A stretch of DNA of 64,000 bases from JAPLHP01 sp963720375. Lineage in GTDB: Bacteria; Chloroflexota; Dehalococcoidia; UBA2247; RBG-13-53-26. The DNA is taken from contig CAVRFM010000012.1 in the NCBI GenBank assembly GCA_963720375.1, forward strand, positions 62,001 to 126,000, given 5' to 3'. The translations under genes were made by a program, and so were the position numbers. Below the pieces are notes generated by a model. That model ran no database searches. It was given only the letters and a program-made list of their open reading frames with translations, and had not been told where the DNA came from. Shown piece by piece: positions 54,043 to 63,302 of the stretch (within the stretch, counting starts at the first letter, position 1; every line of letters starts with the position of its first letter).

Positions 54043-54327
54043 ATGCATCTATATCAGGTATTGCGTCGTCCTTTAATTACTGAAAAGATGACTGCTCTTC
54101 AGGAGCATAATAAGTATGCCTTTGAGGTGGCTGATGGAGCCAACAAGCATCAAATCAAAGAGGCGGTGGAGAAGGCTTTTAAGGTGAACGTTGAGGATGT
54201 AAATGTAATCACTGTCCCTGGTAAGACAAGAAGGATGGGAAGACGTCAGGTGAAGACCTCTTCCTGGAAAAAGGCTTTGGTTACCATCAAGACAGGGCAG
54301 AAGATTGAGTTTTTTGAGGGTGTTTAG
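54043..54327 (+). CDS. rplW: Ribosomal protein L23
   Basis: A 94-residue exit-site protein that docks SRP and trigger factor. RRPLITEKMTAL at the start and KVNVEDVNVITVPGKTRRMG in the middle are typical. I chose ATG 54043, just after rplD; a longer frame from 54010 would overlap rplD. Confidence 0.95.
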   Translation: MHLYQVLRRPLITEKMTALQEHNKYAFEVADGANKHQIKEAVEKAFKVNVEDVNVITVPGKTRRMGRRQVKTSSWKKALVTIKTGQKIEFFEGV

Positions 54328-54329
54328 AA

Positions 54330-55154
54330 ATGGCGCTTAGAGTATATAAACCGACATCCCCGGGCAGGCGAGGTATGATCGGGCCAACCTTTGAGGAAAT
54401 TACCAAGAAGGAGCCAGAGAAATCACTGCTCATGCCGCTGAAAAAGAAGGCTGGCCGTAACAATCAAGGCAGGATAACAGTGAGACATAGAGGTGGTGGT
54501 GCCAAGCGGATGCTACGGATTATCGATTTCAAGCGGGATAAGATTGGTATATCTGCTGAGGTACTAGCTATTGAATATGACCCCAACCGCTCAGCTTATA
54601 TTGCATTGGTTCAGTATGCCGATGGAGAGAAGCGCTATATCCTTGCCCCACTCGGCTTGACGGTGGGACACATTGTCACCTCGGGTCCTGATACTGAGGT
54701 GAAGCTAGGCAATGCTCTACCATTGGGGCAGATTCCTGTAGGTGTCATGATTCACAACATTGAATTACAGCATGGCAAGGGTGGGCAGATAGTGCGCAGT
54801 GCTGGGACCTCTGCACAGGTTATTGGGCGTGATGATGGCTATAGCTTGGTGAAGTTGCCTTCTGGGGAAGTGCGTAAGATTCTGAGTGTTTGTATAGCTA
54901 CTGTTGGGCAAGTGGGCAATGTAGATCATCAGAACGTGAAGTTGGGTAAGGCTGGTCGCAAGAGATTGATGGGCAGGCGACCTGAGGTGCGAGGAGCAGT
55001 GATGAGCCCGCGTGATCACCCACACGGTGGGGGTGAGGGTAGAAATCCTAGAGGTATGAACCCAAAGACTCCTTGGGGTAAACCAGCCTTGGGCCACAAG
55101 ACTCGCAGAAACAAAGTAAGCGATAGGATGATTGTCAAACGGAGAGAGAAATAG
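54330..55154 (+). CDS. rplB: Ribosomal protein L2
   Basis: A 274-residue core protein of the 50S needed for subunit joining and peptidyl transfer. It has GRNNQGRITVRHRGGG near residue 50, the catalytic-site-proximal HPHGGGEGR near 229 and the basic KTRRNKVSDRMIVKRR end. It starts two bases after rplW. Confidence 0.97.
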   Translation: MALRVYKPTSPGRRGMIGPTFEEITKKEPEKSLLMPLKKKAGRNNQGRITVRHRGGGAKRMLRIIDFKRDKIGISAEVLAIEYDPNRSAYIALVQYADGEKRYILAPLGLTVGHIVTSGPDTEVKLGNALPLGQIPVGVMIHNIELQHGKGGQIVRSAGTSAQVIGRDDGYSLVKLPSGEVRKILSVCIATVGQVGNVDHQNVKLGKAGRKRLMGRRPEVRGAVMSPRDHPHGGGEGRNPRGMNPKTPWGKPALGHKTRRNKVSDRMIVKRREK

Positions 55155-55158
55155 GGAA

Positions 55159-55434
55159 ATGGGAAGATCGGTAAAAAAGGGTCCGTTTGTTGATGCTAAA
55201 TTGATGAAGAAGGTGGAAGCTGTTGACTTGGGGAAAGAGAAAGCGGTGATAAAGACGTGGGCGCGAGCCTCAACTATTGTGCCTGAAATGGTGGGGCATA
55301 CTATTGCTGTCCACGATGGAAGAAGGCATGTACCTATCTTCATCACCGAGAATATGGTGGGGCACAGACTGGGCGAGTTCGCCCCTACTCGGACCTTCAG
55401 AGGGCATGTGGGTAGGTCGGAGAAAGTGGTTTAG
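55159..55434 (+). CDS. rpsS: Ribosomal protein S19
   Basis: A 91-residue 30S head protein. MGRSVKKGPFVDAKL at the start and AVHDGRRHVPIFITENMVGH in the middle are as expected. ATG 55159, four bases after rplB; an upstream GTG would overlap it. Confidence 0.96.
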   Translation: MGRSVKKGPFVDAKLMKKVEAVDLGKEKAVIKTWARASTIVPEMVGHTIAVHDGRRHVPIFITENMVGHRLGEFAPTRTFRGHVGRSEKVV

Positions 55435-55442
55435 AGATCACA

Positions 55443-55778
55443 ATGGAAGTCAAGGCAGTGGCTAAATATGTTGGCATATCGCCTCAGAAACTATCCTTGT
55501 TGGCGGCAACAGTGCGTGGGAAAAAGGTGGATGAGGCCTTAGCTGTACTTAAGTTGTCTCCGACTCCGTCAGCTAGGGCGATAGCCAAGGTAATCAAATC
55601 GGCTTCTGCTAATGCTGAGAATAACTATCAAATGGCACCATCTGAGCTTAAGGTTGTGAAGCTCTTTGTGGATCAAGGGGCAACCCTAAAAAGAATTCGT
55701 GCCCAGTCTCGAGGGCGGGTAAGCCCTATCCTCAGACACTCGAGTCATATTACGGCTATCGTAGATACGGAGGAGTAG
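55443..55778 (+). CDS. rplV: Ribosomal protein L22
   Basis: A 111-residue protein that touches the exit tunnel. AVAKYVGISPQKLSLLAATV, ANAENNYQM and the beta-hairpin RAQSRGRVSPILRHSSHI are intact. Confidence 0.96.
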   Translation: MEVKAVAKYVGISPQKLSLLAATVRGKKVDEALAVLKLSPTPSARAIAKVIKSASANAENNYQMAPSELKVVKLFVDQGATLKRIRAQSRGRVSPILRHSSHITAIVDTEE

Positions 55779-56525
55779 TTGGGACATAAGGTTCATCCTA
55801 CTGGGTTCAGGCTTGGTATTACCACTGATTGGCGTTCAAGGTGGTATTCTCAGAAGCACTATACTGATTTTGTGCTAGAAGACTTTCGTATCCGTAGGCT
55901 AGTTATGGCAAAGACAGATGAGGCGGGTGTCTCTAGGGTAGAAATTGAGCGTTGGGCGAATGAAGTAGTTGTGACTCTTCATGCTGCCAAACCAGGCATT
56001 GTTATTGGGCGTGGAGGGCAAAGGGTAGATGAGTTAAGGGGTTCTCTAGAAGCCCTTTGTGGTAGAAAGATTCGTCTGAACATACATGAAGTTAGAGAGC
56101 CGGAACTGGATGCTTACCTTGTAGCCAAGAGTGTGGCGACCCAAATGGAGCATCAGATATCGTACCGCAGGGCCATAAAAAGGGCGATTTCCCGTACGAT
56201 GCAGGCCGGTGCCAAAGGGGTGAAGGTAATTTGCTCTGGGAGACTTGGTGGTGCGGAGATCGCTCGTAGAATGACATTTCGTGAAGGGCGAGTGCCTCTA
56301 CATACGTTGCGTGCTGACATCGATTACGGTTTGTGCGAGGCGCGTACATTAATGGGACGTATTGGAGTAAAGGTTTGGATCTACAAGGGCGATGTCCTTC
56401 CAAAGGCGGAAGAACCAGAGATGCCACCTCCTCAGCCCGCTGGTACGTTGGCCCCTGCGGAGCAACGGGAAGAGCCGGCTGTGGAGCAACCGATTGAGGT
56501 AGGGAAAGATGTTACAGCCGAATAG
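55779..56525 (+). CDS. rpsC: Ribosomal protein S3
   Basis: A 248-residue 30S protein at the mRNA entry. TTG start directly after the rplV stop (MGHKVHPTGFRLGI). The KH domain has GIVIGRGGQRVDELR and the C-terminal domain CSGRLGGAEIARR. The end is extended by about 30 Pro/Glu-rich residues (EEPEMPPPQPAGT). It overlaps rplP by 17 bases. Confidence 0.96.
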   Translation: MGHKVHPTGFRLGITTDWRSRWYSQKHYTDFVLEDFRIRRLVMAKTDEAGVSRVEIERWANEVVVTLHAAKPGIVIGRGGQRVDELRGSLEALCGRKIRLNIHEVREPELDAYLVAKSVATQMEHQISYRRAIKRAISRTMQAGAKGVKVICSGRLGGAEIARRMTFREGRVPLHTLRADIDYGLCEARTLMGRIGVKVWIYKGDVLPKAEEPEMPPPQPAGTLAPAEQREEPAVEQPIEVGKDVTAE

Positions 56526-56922
56526 GGTAAAGCACCGGATGGTGCACAGGGGTAGGCTCAGGGGGAAAGCCCATGCAGGGAATGGCCTGGTTTTTGGGGA
56601 CTTTGGACTTCAGGCATTGGAAGGTACCTGGCTTACTGCTAGGCAGATCGAGGCAGCACGTCGGGCTATTGTCCACCATCTTCGCCGTGGAGTCATGTTA
56701 TGGGTTCGTGTTTTCCCCGACAAGCCGGTGACCAAGAAACCAGCAGAGGTGCGCATGGGCAGTGGTAAAGGCGCCTTGGATCATTGGGTGGCAGTAGTCA
56801 AGCCGGGCAGGATCATCTTTGAAATCGGTGGAGTGAAAGAGGATGCAGCCAAGGAAGCAATGCGTCTTGCCTCTCATAAGCTCCCCATTGAGACTAAGTT
56901 TGTGACTAAGGGGGCGGAGTGA
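56509..56922 (+). CDS. rplP: Ribosomal protein L16
   Basis: A 137-residue protein that helps form the aminoacyl-tRNA site. NRVKHRMVHRGRLRGKA at the start, RKGVMLWVRVFPDKPVTKKP-like central part (here RRGVMLWVRVFPDKP) and RMGSGKGALDHWVAVVKPG are typical. The start lies inside the end of rpsC. Confidence 0.96.
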   Translation: MLQPNRVKHRMVHRGRLRGKAHAGNGLVFGDFGLQALEGTWLTARQIEAARRAIVHHLRRGVMLWVRVFPDKPVTKKPAEVRMGSGKGALDHWVAVVKPGRIIFEIGGVKEDAAKEAMRLASHKLPIETKFVTKGAE

Positions 56923-57116
56923 AGGTGGAGGAGATTCGCGCCCTGAGTGATGGTGATATCTCAGGGCAGTTAGAGGAGGCTCAACGGGAGCTTTTCAATT
57001 TGCGCTTTCGCTTAGCTACGAAACAGCTTGTGAACCATCGTGAGATTCGCAAGGCCAAAAAGAATATTGCCAGAATCAAAACTGTGTTGCGGGAAAGAGA
57101 GCTGGTTCAGTCCTAG
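56919..57116 (+). CDS. rpmC: Ribosomal protein L29
   Basis: A 65-residue exit-site protein of two helices: EEIRALSDGDISGQLEEAQR and LFNLRFRLATKQL. GTG start overlapping rplP by four bases. Confidence 0.95.
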   Translation: MKVEEIRALSDGDISGQLEEAQRELFNLRFRLATKQLVNHREIRKAKKNIARIKTVLRERELVQS

Positions 57117-57189
57117 GCATTAATGGAGAGTTGCGTTGATGGTGTGCGAATGTATGACTTGTAGTCAAATAACTGAGCGGGGCTAGTTA

Positions 57190-57474
57190 ATGGAGAAAAA
57201 ACGGAAAACCCTTGTGGGGTATGTGTTGGTCAATAGAATGGATAAGACAGTTGTGGTAGCTGTGGAGTTGAGGAGAGCCGATCCCTCGTATAAGAAGATT
57301 GTCAAACGCAGGATTAGAATGAAGGCTCATGATGAGAGCAATGCTTGCCAGATCGGGGATGTGGTGAGGATTATGGAAAGTCGGCCTCTTTCCAAGACCA
57401 AGCATTGGCGTGTAGTAGAGATAGTATCTAAGACTGAGGCGGTTGAGGTTAAGTCTGATGATTCAGCCATATAG
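57190..57474 (+). CDS. rpsQ: Ribosomal protein S17
   Basis: A 94-residue 16S-binding protein with an OB fold: LVGYVLVNRMDKTVVVAVEL, then AHDESNACQIGDVVRIMESR. A 73-base gap before it has no gene. It overlaps rplN by 17 bases. Confidence 0.95.
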   Translation: MEKKRKTLVGYVLVNRMDKTVVVAVELRRADPSYKKIVKRRIRMKAHDESNACQIGDVVRIMESRPLSKTKHWRVVEIVSKTEAVEVKSDDSAI

Positions 57475-57826
57475 TAGACTTAGAGTGGCCGATAATACTG
57501 GGGCAAAAACCATTATGTGCATTCATGTGTCTGGAGGCACAAGACGGAGGTATGCTACCATCGGTGATGTCATTGTTGCAGCCGTAAAACAGGCGATGCC
57601 TAGGGGGGTGGTGAAACAGGGTGATGTGGTAAAGGCGGTCATTGTGCGAACTACAAGACCTTATCGCCGCCGCGATGGCTCATATATTAGATTTGATGAC
57701 AACGCGGCTGTTATTCTGGCTGAACAAAACAATCCGAAGGGCAGCCGCGTCTTTGGACCTGTAGCTAGGGAGCTAAGGGAGAAGGATTTTACTAAGATTA
57801 TCTCCTTGGCGCCTGAGGTATTGTAG
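57458..57826 (+). CDS. rplN: Ribosomal protein L14
   Basis: A 122-residue protein at the subunit interface. MIQPYSRLRVADNTGAKTIM, then YIRFDDNAAVIL and RVFGPVARELRE, are highly conserved. I chose ATG 57458, inside the end of rpsQ. Confidence 0.97.
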   Translation: MIQPYSRLRVADNTGAKTIMCIHVSGGTRRRYATIGDVIVAAVKQAMPRGVVKQGDVVKAVIVRTTRPYRRRDGSYIRFDDNAAVILAEQNNPKGSRVFGPVARELREKDFTKIISLAPEVL

Positions 57827-57832
57827 GAATAG

Positions 57833-58141
57833 ATGAAGATTCGGAAGAACGATAACGTCATTGTTATCAGTGGTAAGGATAAGGGGAAGAAGGGTAAGGT
57901 GCGGTTTGCCTATCCGGGCGAGGATCGCTTGATAGTGGAAGGTATTAACATGATTAAGAAACATGCGAAAGCCCGGGCTGTGGCAAGGCAGGCTGGTATC
58001 ATTGAGCGAGAAGCTGCTCTTCATGTGTCCAAGGTAATGTTAGTCTGTAACAAGTGTAACCGCCCGACGCGGGTGGGTTTTCGCTTTCTGGAGGGCAAGA
58101 GAGTTCGTGCCTGCTCTTCTTGCCATGAGGTGATTGATTAG
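57833..58141 (+). CDS. rplX: Ribosomal protein L24
   Basis: A 102-residue assembly protein with a KOW motif (VIVISGKDKGKKGKV). The second half has two CxxC pairs (CNKCNRPT and CSSCHEV), a zinc-ribbon form seen in Chloroflexota and some others. Confidence 0.95.
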   Translation: MKIRKNDNVIVISGKDKGKKGKVRFAYPGEDRLIVEGINMIKKHAKARAVARQAGIIEREAALHVSKVMLVCNKCNRPTRVGFRFLEGKRVRACSSCHEVID

Positions 58142-58143
58142 CT

Positions 58144-58701
58144 GTGGAAAAGACTGCTCAACCGAGATTAAAAGAAAAATATAGCCGTGAAGTTGTACCT
58201 GTTCTTATGAAGGATTTCAACTATAGTAGTGTCATGCGTGTACCACGGATAGAGAAGGTTGTGATTAATATTGGTCTGGGAGAGGCAATTCAAAACGCGA
58301 AGGCTCTGGAAGGCGCTGAGAGAGATCTGGCCATTATTTCGGGGCAACATCCGGTTATCACACGAGCCAGGAAGTCTATTGCTAGTTTTAAGCTGCGAGC
58401 TGGCATGCCTATAGGTATGAAAGTGACGCTACGCGGAAGACGGATGTATGAATTCTTGGACAGGTTACTCAATGCTGTTCTTCCTCGCATTAGGGACTTC
58501 CGAGGGGTTTCAAGGAATTCCTTTGATGGAAGGGGCAATTACAGTCTAGGGATGAAAGATCAGTTGGTTTTCCCTGAGATTGACTATGACAAAGTCGATA
58601 AGGCTAGAGGGTTCGAAATCACTATTGTGACTACTGCTCGTTCTGATGAGGAAGGTAGGCGTCTCTTGGAGCTTCTGGGGATGCCATTTATGAGAGGTTA
58701 G
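58144..58701 (+). CDS. rplE: Ribosomal protein L5
   Basis: A 185-residue 5S rRNA-binding protein. MRVPRIEKVVINIGLGEAI, ITRARKSIASFKLRAGMPIG and FPEIDYDKVDKARGFEITI are conserved. GTG start two bases after rplX. Confidence 0.96.
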   Translation: MEKTAQPRLKEKYSREVVPVLMKDFNYSSVMRVPRIEKVVINIGLGEAIQNAKALEGAERDLAIISGQHPVITRARKSIASFKLRAGMPIGMKVTLRGRRMYEFLDRLLNAVLPRIRDFRGVSRNSFDGRGNYSLGMKDQLVFPEIDYDKVDKARGFEITIVTTARSDEEGRRLLELLGMPFMRG

Positions 58702-58704
58702 TAA

Positions 58705-58890
58705 GTGGCGAAATTATCTAAGATTCTAAAATCGCAGCGTGATCCTAAGTACAAGGTGCAGGGGCATAATCGATGTAGGTTGTGTGGCAGGCCCCGTGCC
58801 TATATGCGTAAGTTTGGGATGTGTCGTATTTGCTTCCGTGAATTGGCTCTCAAAGGGGAGATCGCGGGAGTCAAAAAATCAAGTTGGTGA
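58705..58890 (+). CDS. rpsN: Ribosomal protein S14, zinc type
   Basis: A 61-residue zinc-binding S14: CRLCGRPRAYMRKFGMCRICF gives the four Cys ligands (two pairs, read as CRLC and CRIC). This short type is typical of Gram-positives and Chloroflexota. GTG start. Confidence 0.96.
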   Translation: MAKLSKILKSQRDPKYKVQGHNRCRLCGRPRAYMRKFGMCRICFRELALKGEIAGVKKSSW

Positions 58891-58896
58891 ATTAGA

Positions 58897-59292
58897 ATGA
58901 CTACTGATCCAATCGCAGATATGCTGACACGGATAAGGAATGCCAATATGGTGAGGCAGGAGTTTGTCTTGATGCCCTGGTCCAAGATGAAGGTGGCGAT
59001 TGCCAAGATCCTTAAAGAAGAGGGTTTTGTTCATGATTACGAAGTGCTCAAGGGCAGACCGACGCGTACAATAAAGATTCGCCTCAGGTATGGTGATAAG
59101 AATCAGCCAATGATTATGGGCCTGAAAAGGGTGAGCAAGCCTGGACTTAGAGTATATGCAGGAGCTTCAGAGATACCTCGCGTCTACGGAGGTCTGGGTA
59201 TTGCTATGCTTTCTACGCCAAAAGGCGTAATGACTGGACGGCAGGCATGGAAACAGCATCTTGGTGGTGAATTGCTGTGCTACGTGTGGTGA
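58897..59292 (+). CDS. rpsH: Ribosomal protein S8
   Basis: A 131-residue 16S-binding protein. TTDPIADMLTRIRNAN at the start and GLGIAMLSTPKGVMTGRQA near the end are conserved. Confidence 0.96.
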   Translation: MTTDPIADMLTRIRNANMVRQEFVLMPWSKMKVAIAKILKEEGFVHDYEVLKGRPTRTIKIRLRYGDKNQPMIMGLKRVSKPGLRVYAGASEIPRVYGGLGIAMLSTPKGVMTGRQAWKQHLGGELLCYVW

Positions 59293-59319
59293 TCATAAGT
59301 AGATTGGCTTGGTGTAAGA

Positions 59320-59871
59320 ATGTCCAGAATAGGTAAGCTTCCTATACGTCTACCTCCCAGTGTAACAGCGGATATCAAAGGGAGTGACGTGACTATCAAG
59401 GGGCCAAAGGGGGAATTGCATCGGTCATTTGTTCCATCAATGTCTATTGTTCTGAAGGATGGTAGTCTGGTTGTTTCCCCGTCTGGTGATAGTGATGCTC
59501 ATGGCGCGCTCCATGGGTTAACTCGTGCCCTGCTGGCTAATATGGTTGAGGGAGTAAGCAAGGGCTTTGAGAGACTTCTGGAGGTTGTTGGCGTTGGCTA
59601 TCGAGCTCAGAAAGCTGGTGATAAACTGGTTCTTCAGGTGGGATTTACTCATCCGGTGGAAATATTGCCTCCTCCGGGTATATCTCTGGTGGTGGAGGGT
59701 ACAAACCGAATCAAGGTGGTTGGGGTAGATAAAGAATCAGTGGGCGAAGTGGCTGCGGAGATTCGTGCTATTCACCCTTGCGATTCCTATAAGGGTAAGG
59801 GCATTAGGTATGTGGGAGAGAGGACACGCCTTAAGCCTGGGAAAGCCGGCAGAGCAGCAGCGAAGAAGTAG
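59320..59871 (+). CDS. rplF: Ribosomal protein L6
   Basis: A 183-residue protein near the factor-binding site. SRIGKLPIRLP at the start, GFERLLEVVGVGYRAQ in the middle and IRYVGERTRLKPGKAGRAA at the end are typical. Confidence 0.96.
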   Translation: MSRIGKLPIRLPPSVTADIKGSDVTIKGPKGELHRSFVPSMSIVLKDGSLVVSPSGDSDAHGALHGLTRALLANMVEGVSKGFERLLEVVGVGYRAQKAGDKLVLQVGFTHPVEILPPPGISLVVEGTNRIKVVGVDKESVGEVAAEIRAIHPCDSYKGKGIRYVGERTRLKPGKAGRAAAKK

Positions 59872-59874
59872 AGG

Positions 59875-60204
59875 ATGAAGAGAAGAAGTACAAGGTTGAA
59901 TAGCAGGCACATTCATCAAGCAAGGCCTAGATTGTGCGTTTTCCGGAGCTCAAATCATATTTATGCTCAAGTTATAGATGATAAACAATCTTGCACGTTA
60001 GCCAGTGCTTCCAGTTGTGAGCCAGGGCTGAAGACTGAGGGTAAAAAGAAGACGGAAAGTGCTGCGTTGGTGGGGGCGCTTGTGGGAAAGCGAGCTGTAG
60101 AAAAGGGAGTGACTCAGGTCGTATTTGATCGATGTGGATACAAATATCATGGCCGTGTCAAAGCCTTGGCTGAGGCAGCTAGATCGTCGGGGTTGAAATT
60201 CTGA
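59875..60204 (+). CDS. rplR: Ribosomal protein L18
   Basis: A 109-residue 5S rRNA-binding protein: RPRLCVFRSSNHIYAQVIDD, VFDRCGYKYHGRVKALAEAA. Starts three bases after rplF. Confidence 0.95.
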   Translation: MKRRSTRLNSRHIHQARPRLCVFRSSNHIYAQVIDDKQSCTLASASSCEPGLKTEGKKKTESAALVGALVGKRAVEKGVTQVVFDRCGYKYHGRVKALAEAARSSGLKF

Positions 60205-60217
60205 ATCTAAGGAAAAT

Positions 60218-60715
60218 ATGATAAAAGAACAGGTAGAAGTCAGAGAAGAATTAAACGAGAGGGTGGTCTCCGTAGACCGTGTTGCCAAGGTGGTTAAGGG
60301 AGGGAAGCATCTGAGGTTTAGGGCTCTGGTAGCAGTTGGTGATGGAAATGGGCGGGTAGGTATTGGGATAGGCAAAGCGAATGAGGTTGCCCAAGCGATT
60401 CAGAAGGCTGGCACTGTTGCCAGGAAAAATATGGTTACCGTCCCATTGGCAGGGACAACAATTCCACATGAGATCATGGTTAAGTATGGAGCTGCCGATG
60501 TTCTACTCAAACCAGCGAGACCGGGGGCAGGTGTTATTGCGGGCGGCAGCATGCGTGCAGTGATCGAAGTGGCTGGAGTGAAGGACATCTTGGCAAAGTC
60601 TTTAGGTACCTCTAACTCAATCAATGTAGTGAAGGCAACAATAATTGCCCTGAGTCGATTGAGGGAGCCTGAGAAAGTGTTGGCAGAGCGAAAGGCATCG
60701 AATGCGAAAGGGTAA
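60218..60715 (+). CDS. rpsE: Ribosomal protein S5
   Basis: A 165-residue 30S protein involved in accuracy. RVVSVDRVAKVVKGGKHLRF and GDGNGRVGIGIGKANE are conserved, as is LLKPARPGAGVIAGG. It overlaps rpmD by 14 bases. Confidence 0.96.
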   Translation: MIKEQVEVREELNERVVSVDRVAKVVKGGKHLRFRALVAVGDGNGRVGIGIGKANEVAQAIQKAGTVARKNMVTVPLAGTTIPHEIMVKYGAADVLLKPARPGAGVIAGGSMRAVIEVAGVKDILAKSLGTSNSINVVKATIIALSRLREPEKVLAERKASNAKG

Positions 60716-60908
60716 AGATGGGGTGGGTAAGCTGCATATTACCTGGGTCAAGAGTGATATTGGCTACTCCAGGGATCAAAGGTCGACTCTCAAAGCCCTG
60801 GGGTTACATCGTTTGCATCAGAGTGTAAAACACGATGATTCTCCCTCGATGCGTGGTATGGTTACCAAAGTAAAACATCTGGTTAAGGTGGAGGAGGTGG
60901 AGGAGTAG
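60702..60908 (+). CDS. rpmD: Ribosomal protein L30
   Basis: A 68-residue protein: LHITWVKSDIGYSRDQRSTL and KALGLHRLHQSV are typical. It starts inside rpsE and overlaps the rplO start by one base. Confidence 0.93.
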   Translation: MRKGKDGVGKLHITWVKSDIGYSRDQRSTLKALGLHRLHQSVKHDDSPSMRGMVTKVKHLVKVEEVEE

Positions 60909-61372
60909 TGGTTAGGCAGAATGAGCTAGCACCTTCACCTGGTTCAAGACATAAGAGAAAGCGTGTTGGCCGTGGATTGGGCAGTGGCCATGGTAGATAT
61001 TCGGGGAAAGGCGCAAAGGGACAGAAAGCGCGCAGTGGGCCCGGTATCCACCCGTACTTTGAAGGTGGTCAACTCCCTTTAGTGAAGCGTTTACCTAGCA
61101 GGCGTGGTTTCACCAATATATTTAAGACTGAATACTCTGTTGTTAATGTAGGCAAGCTCAACATTTTTGAGCCTGAGAGTGTGGTAGGGCGTCTTGAATT
61201 GATAAGAGCTAGACTGATCAAGTCGGGCAACAGACCACTAAAGATCTTGGGTGGTGGTGATTTGGATCGTGCTCTTGTGGTAAGGGCTGATAGGGTCTCG
61301 GCTGCTGCAAAAGAGAAGATTGAGGCAGCAGGTGGGAGAGTGGAGGCAGGAAGTGCAACAGAGGCAGGCTAG
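60908..61372 (+). CDS. rplO: Ribosomal protein L15
   Basis: A 154-residue late-assembly protein. The Gly-rich GRGLGSGHGRYSGKGAKGQK stretch near residue 20 and FEGGQLPLVKRLPSRRGF are diagnostic. GTG start. Its end overlaps the proposed secY start by 20 bases. Confidence 0.95.
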   Translation: MVRQNELAPSPGSRHKRKRVGRGLGSGHGRYSGKGAKGQKARSGPGIHPYFEGGQLPLVKRLPSRRGFTNIFKTEYSVVNVGKLNIFEPESVVGRLELIRARLIKSGNRPLKILGGGDLDRALVVRADRVSAAAKEKIEAAGGRVEAGSATEAG

Positions 61373-62634
61373 ACCGCGTCTCATCCAGGCGATGATAGAC
61401 GCTTTCAGCTTGCCTGACCTGAGGATTAGGCTTCTCTTCACCTTGGGTGTTCTGATAGTCTTCCGTTTCTTGGCCCATATCCCGGTCCCTGGGGTTGACC
61501 AGACAGCTCTTGATAATCTTTTCAAGAGTAACCAGCTTATAGGGATGCTTGACCTATTCAGCGGCGGGGCAATGCGCAACTTCAGCATTGTTGCCATGGG
61601 GGTTTATCCCTACATCACCGCAACTATTGTTATGCAGCTTTTACAGCCTGTTATTCCGCAGCTACGGAATCTTGCTATGGAGGGGGAAGCGGGAAGAAAT
61701 AAGATAAACACGTATACCCATTGGTTGGCAGTGCCCCTGGCAGGTCTGCAGGGCTACAGTCAGTTCGTGCTTTTAAGCCGAGCTGGCGGTATTGCTCAGA
61801 CAAGTACCCTGGGTGTAGCTACGATAGTCCTATCTATGATGGCGGGCACTATGTTCTTGGTATGGTTAGGTGAGCTCATTACCGAACGGGGCATAGGGAA
61901 TGGCGTTTCCATAATAATCTTTGCTGGTATTGTGGCTGGTTTGCCGAACATGTTTGCTCAAAGGTGAGTTGGTGTGGCATGAGCAGATAGCAGGGCTCAT
62001 CGCCTTTTTTGTCCTGTGGCTGGCTGCAGTGGTACTGATTGTCATGTTCACTGAGGCAGCTCGCCGTATACCCGTGCATTACTCCCGGAGTGTCTTTCGG
62101 GGTAGGAGGATGTATCGACAGTCTGGTTCTACCCACATCCCCTTGCGGGTGAACTCGGCAGGGATGATACCTCTCATTTTTGCCATGTCTCTGGTGATCT
62201 TGCCGGCAACCGTAGCCTCCTATTTTCACGGGGGTGCAGCCACATACCTTCAGAACTGGGCTAGCCATTGGAGTTACTGGTTGGTTTATGGCTTGCTTGT
62301 CATTGCCTTCTCCTTCTTCTATACTATGGTCGTATTTGAACAGATGAACCTGGCCGAAACCTTGCAGAAACAGGGTGGTTTCGTACCCGGGATTCGACCT
62401 GGCCAGGCTACTTCAACCTATTTGAGCCAGGTGATGAACCGCCTTACATGGGCGGGGGCACTCTTTCTGGCTCTGGTGGCAGTGCTACCATATATTGCCC
62501 AAAAGGCGACTGGTATTCAGGTGGTGGCACTTTCGAGCACTGGCTTGCTGATTATGGTTGGAGTGGCTCTGGACACGATGAAGCAACTAGAGGCGCAACT
62601 CCTGATGCGCCGCTATGAAGGTTTTCTAAAGTGA
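61353..62634 (+). CDS. secY: Preprotein translocase subunit SecY (frameshifted)
   Basis: The channel subunit of the Sec translocon, with about ten membrane helices over two reading frames. The first frame has LPDLRIRLLFTLGVLIVFR, the plug-region GGAMRNFSIVAMGVYPYITA and ITERGIGNGVSIIIFAGIVA. At about 61957-61960 one extra A (GCTCAAAGGTGAG) brings in a stop; the other frame resumes GELVWHEQIAGLIAFFVLW and contains RRIPVHYSR, LRVNSAGMIPLIFA and the C-terminal RRYEGFLK. I chose GTG 61353 because GGAGG lies six bases upstream and the start then includes LIQAMIDAF. SecY is essential, so a sequencing error is likely. Confidence 0.93.
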
Positions 62635-62648
62635 TTCAAGGGGGAAAG

Positions 62649-63302
62649 ATGCGACTTATTCTTTTAGGCGCTCCAGGTTCAGGCAAGGGGACTCAGGCGG
62701 AGAAACTTTGCCAGGCTACCGGGATAGTGCATGTATCTTCGGGCGATCTCTTCCGCCAGGCTGAAAAGGAAGGTACAGAACTTGGGAAATTGGCCAAATC
62801 ATATATGGAGAAAGGCTTGCTTGTTCCTGATGAGGTGGTCATAAAGATGGTATTGGAGCGCATCTCAGGAAACAAGAAAGGCTTCATCCTGGATGGTTTC
62901 CCTAGAACAATCGAGCAGGCAGAGGCATTAGATAAGGCATTAGGGAAGGATGGAGTAGACAAGGCAATCTACATTGAGGTTTCCCGAGATGAGCTTCTCA
63001 GGCGTCTCAGCGGACGGTGGCTTTGCCGCAAGTGTCAGAAACCATACCACCTGGTATCTTCGCCACCGAAGGTGGTCGGCAAGTGTGATGTCTGCGGCGG
63101 TGAGCTTTATCAGCGCCCTGATGATACCAGGGAAACGGCTGAGAAAAGGTTGGAGGTGTACTTTAAACAGACTGCACCCCTTGTTGATTACTACCGCAAC
63201 AAGAAGAAGCTACTGCAAGTAGAGGGGGAGAGGCCCATAGAAGAGGTGAGCAAGGATCTGTTAACCAAGCTCCGCTGGAGAGGGGATGGGCATAATCATT
63301 AA
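62649..63302 (+). CDS. adk: Adenylate kinase
   Basis: A 217-residue enzyme balancing AMP, ADP and ATP. The P-loop GAPGSGKGT is at residues 7-15, FILDGFPRT near 82, and the LID has a zinc site (CRKCQKPYH, then KCDVCGGEL), as in Gram-positive long-form enzymes. ATG 62649 follows AAGGGGGAAAG. It lies 14 bases after secY and overlaps map by 17 bases. Confidence 0.96.
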   Translation: MRLILLGAPGSGKGTQAEKLCQATGIVHVSSGDLFRQAEKEGTELGKLAKSYMEKGLLVPDEVVIKMVLERISGNKKGFILDGFPRTIEQAEALDKALGKDGVDKAIYIEVSRDELLRRLSGRWLCRKCQKPYHLVSSPPKVVGKCDVCGGELYQRPDDTRETAEKRLEVYFKQTAPLVDYYRNKKKLLQVEGERPIEEVSKDLLTKLRWRGDGHNH

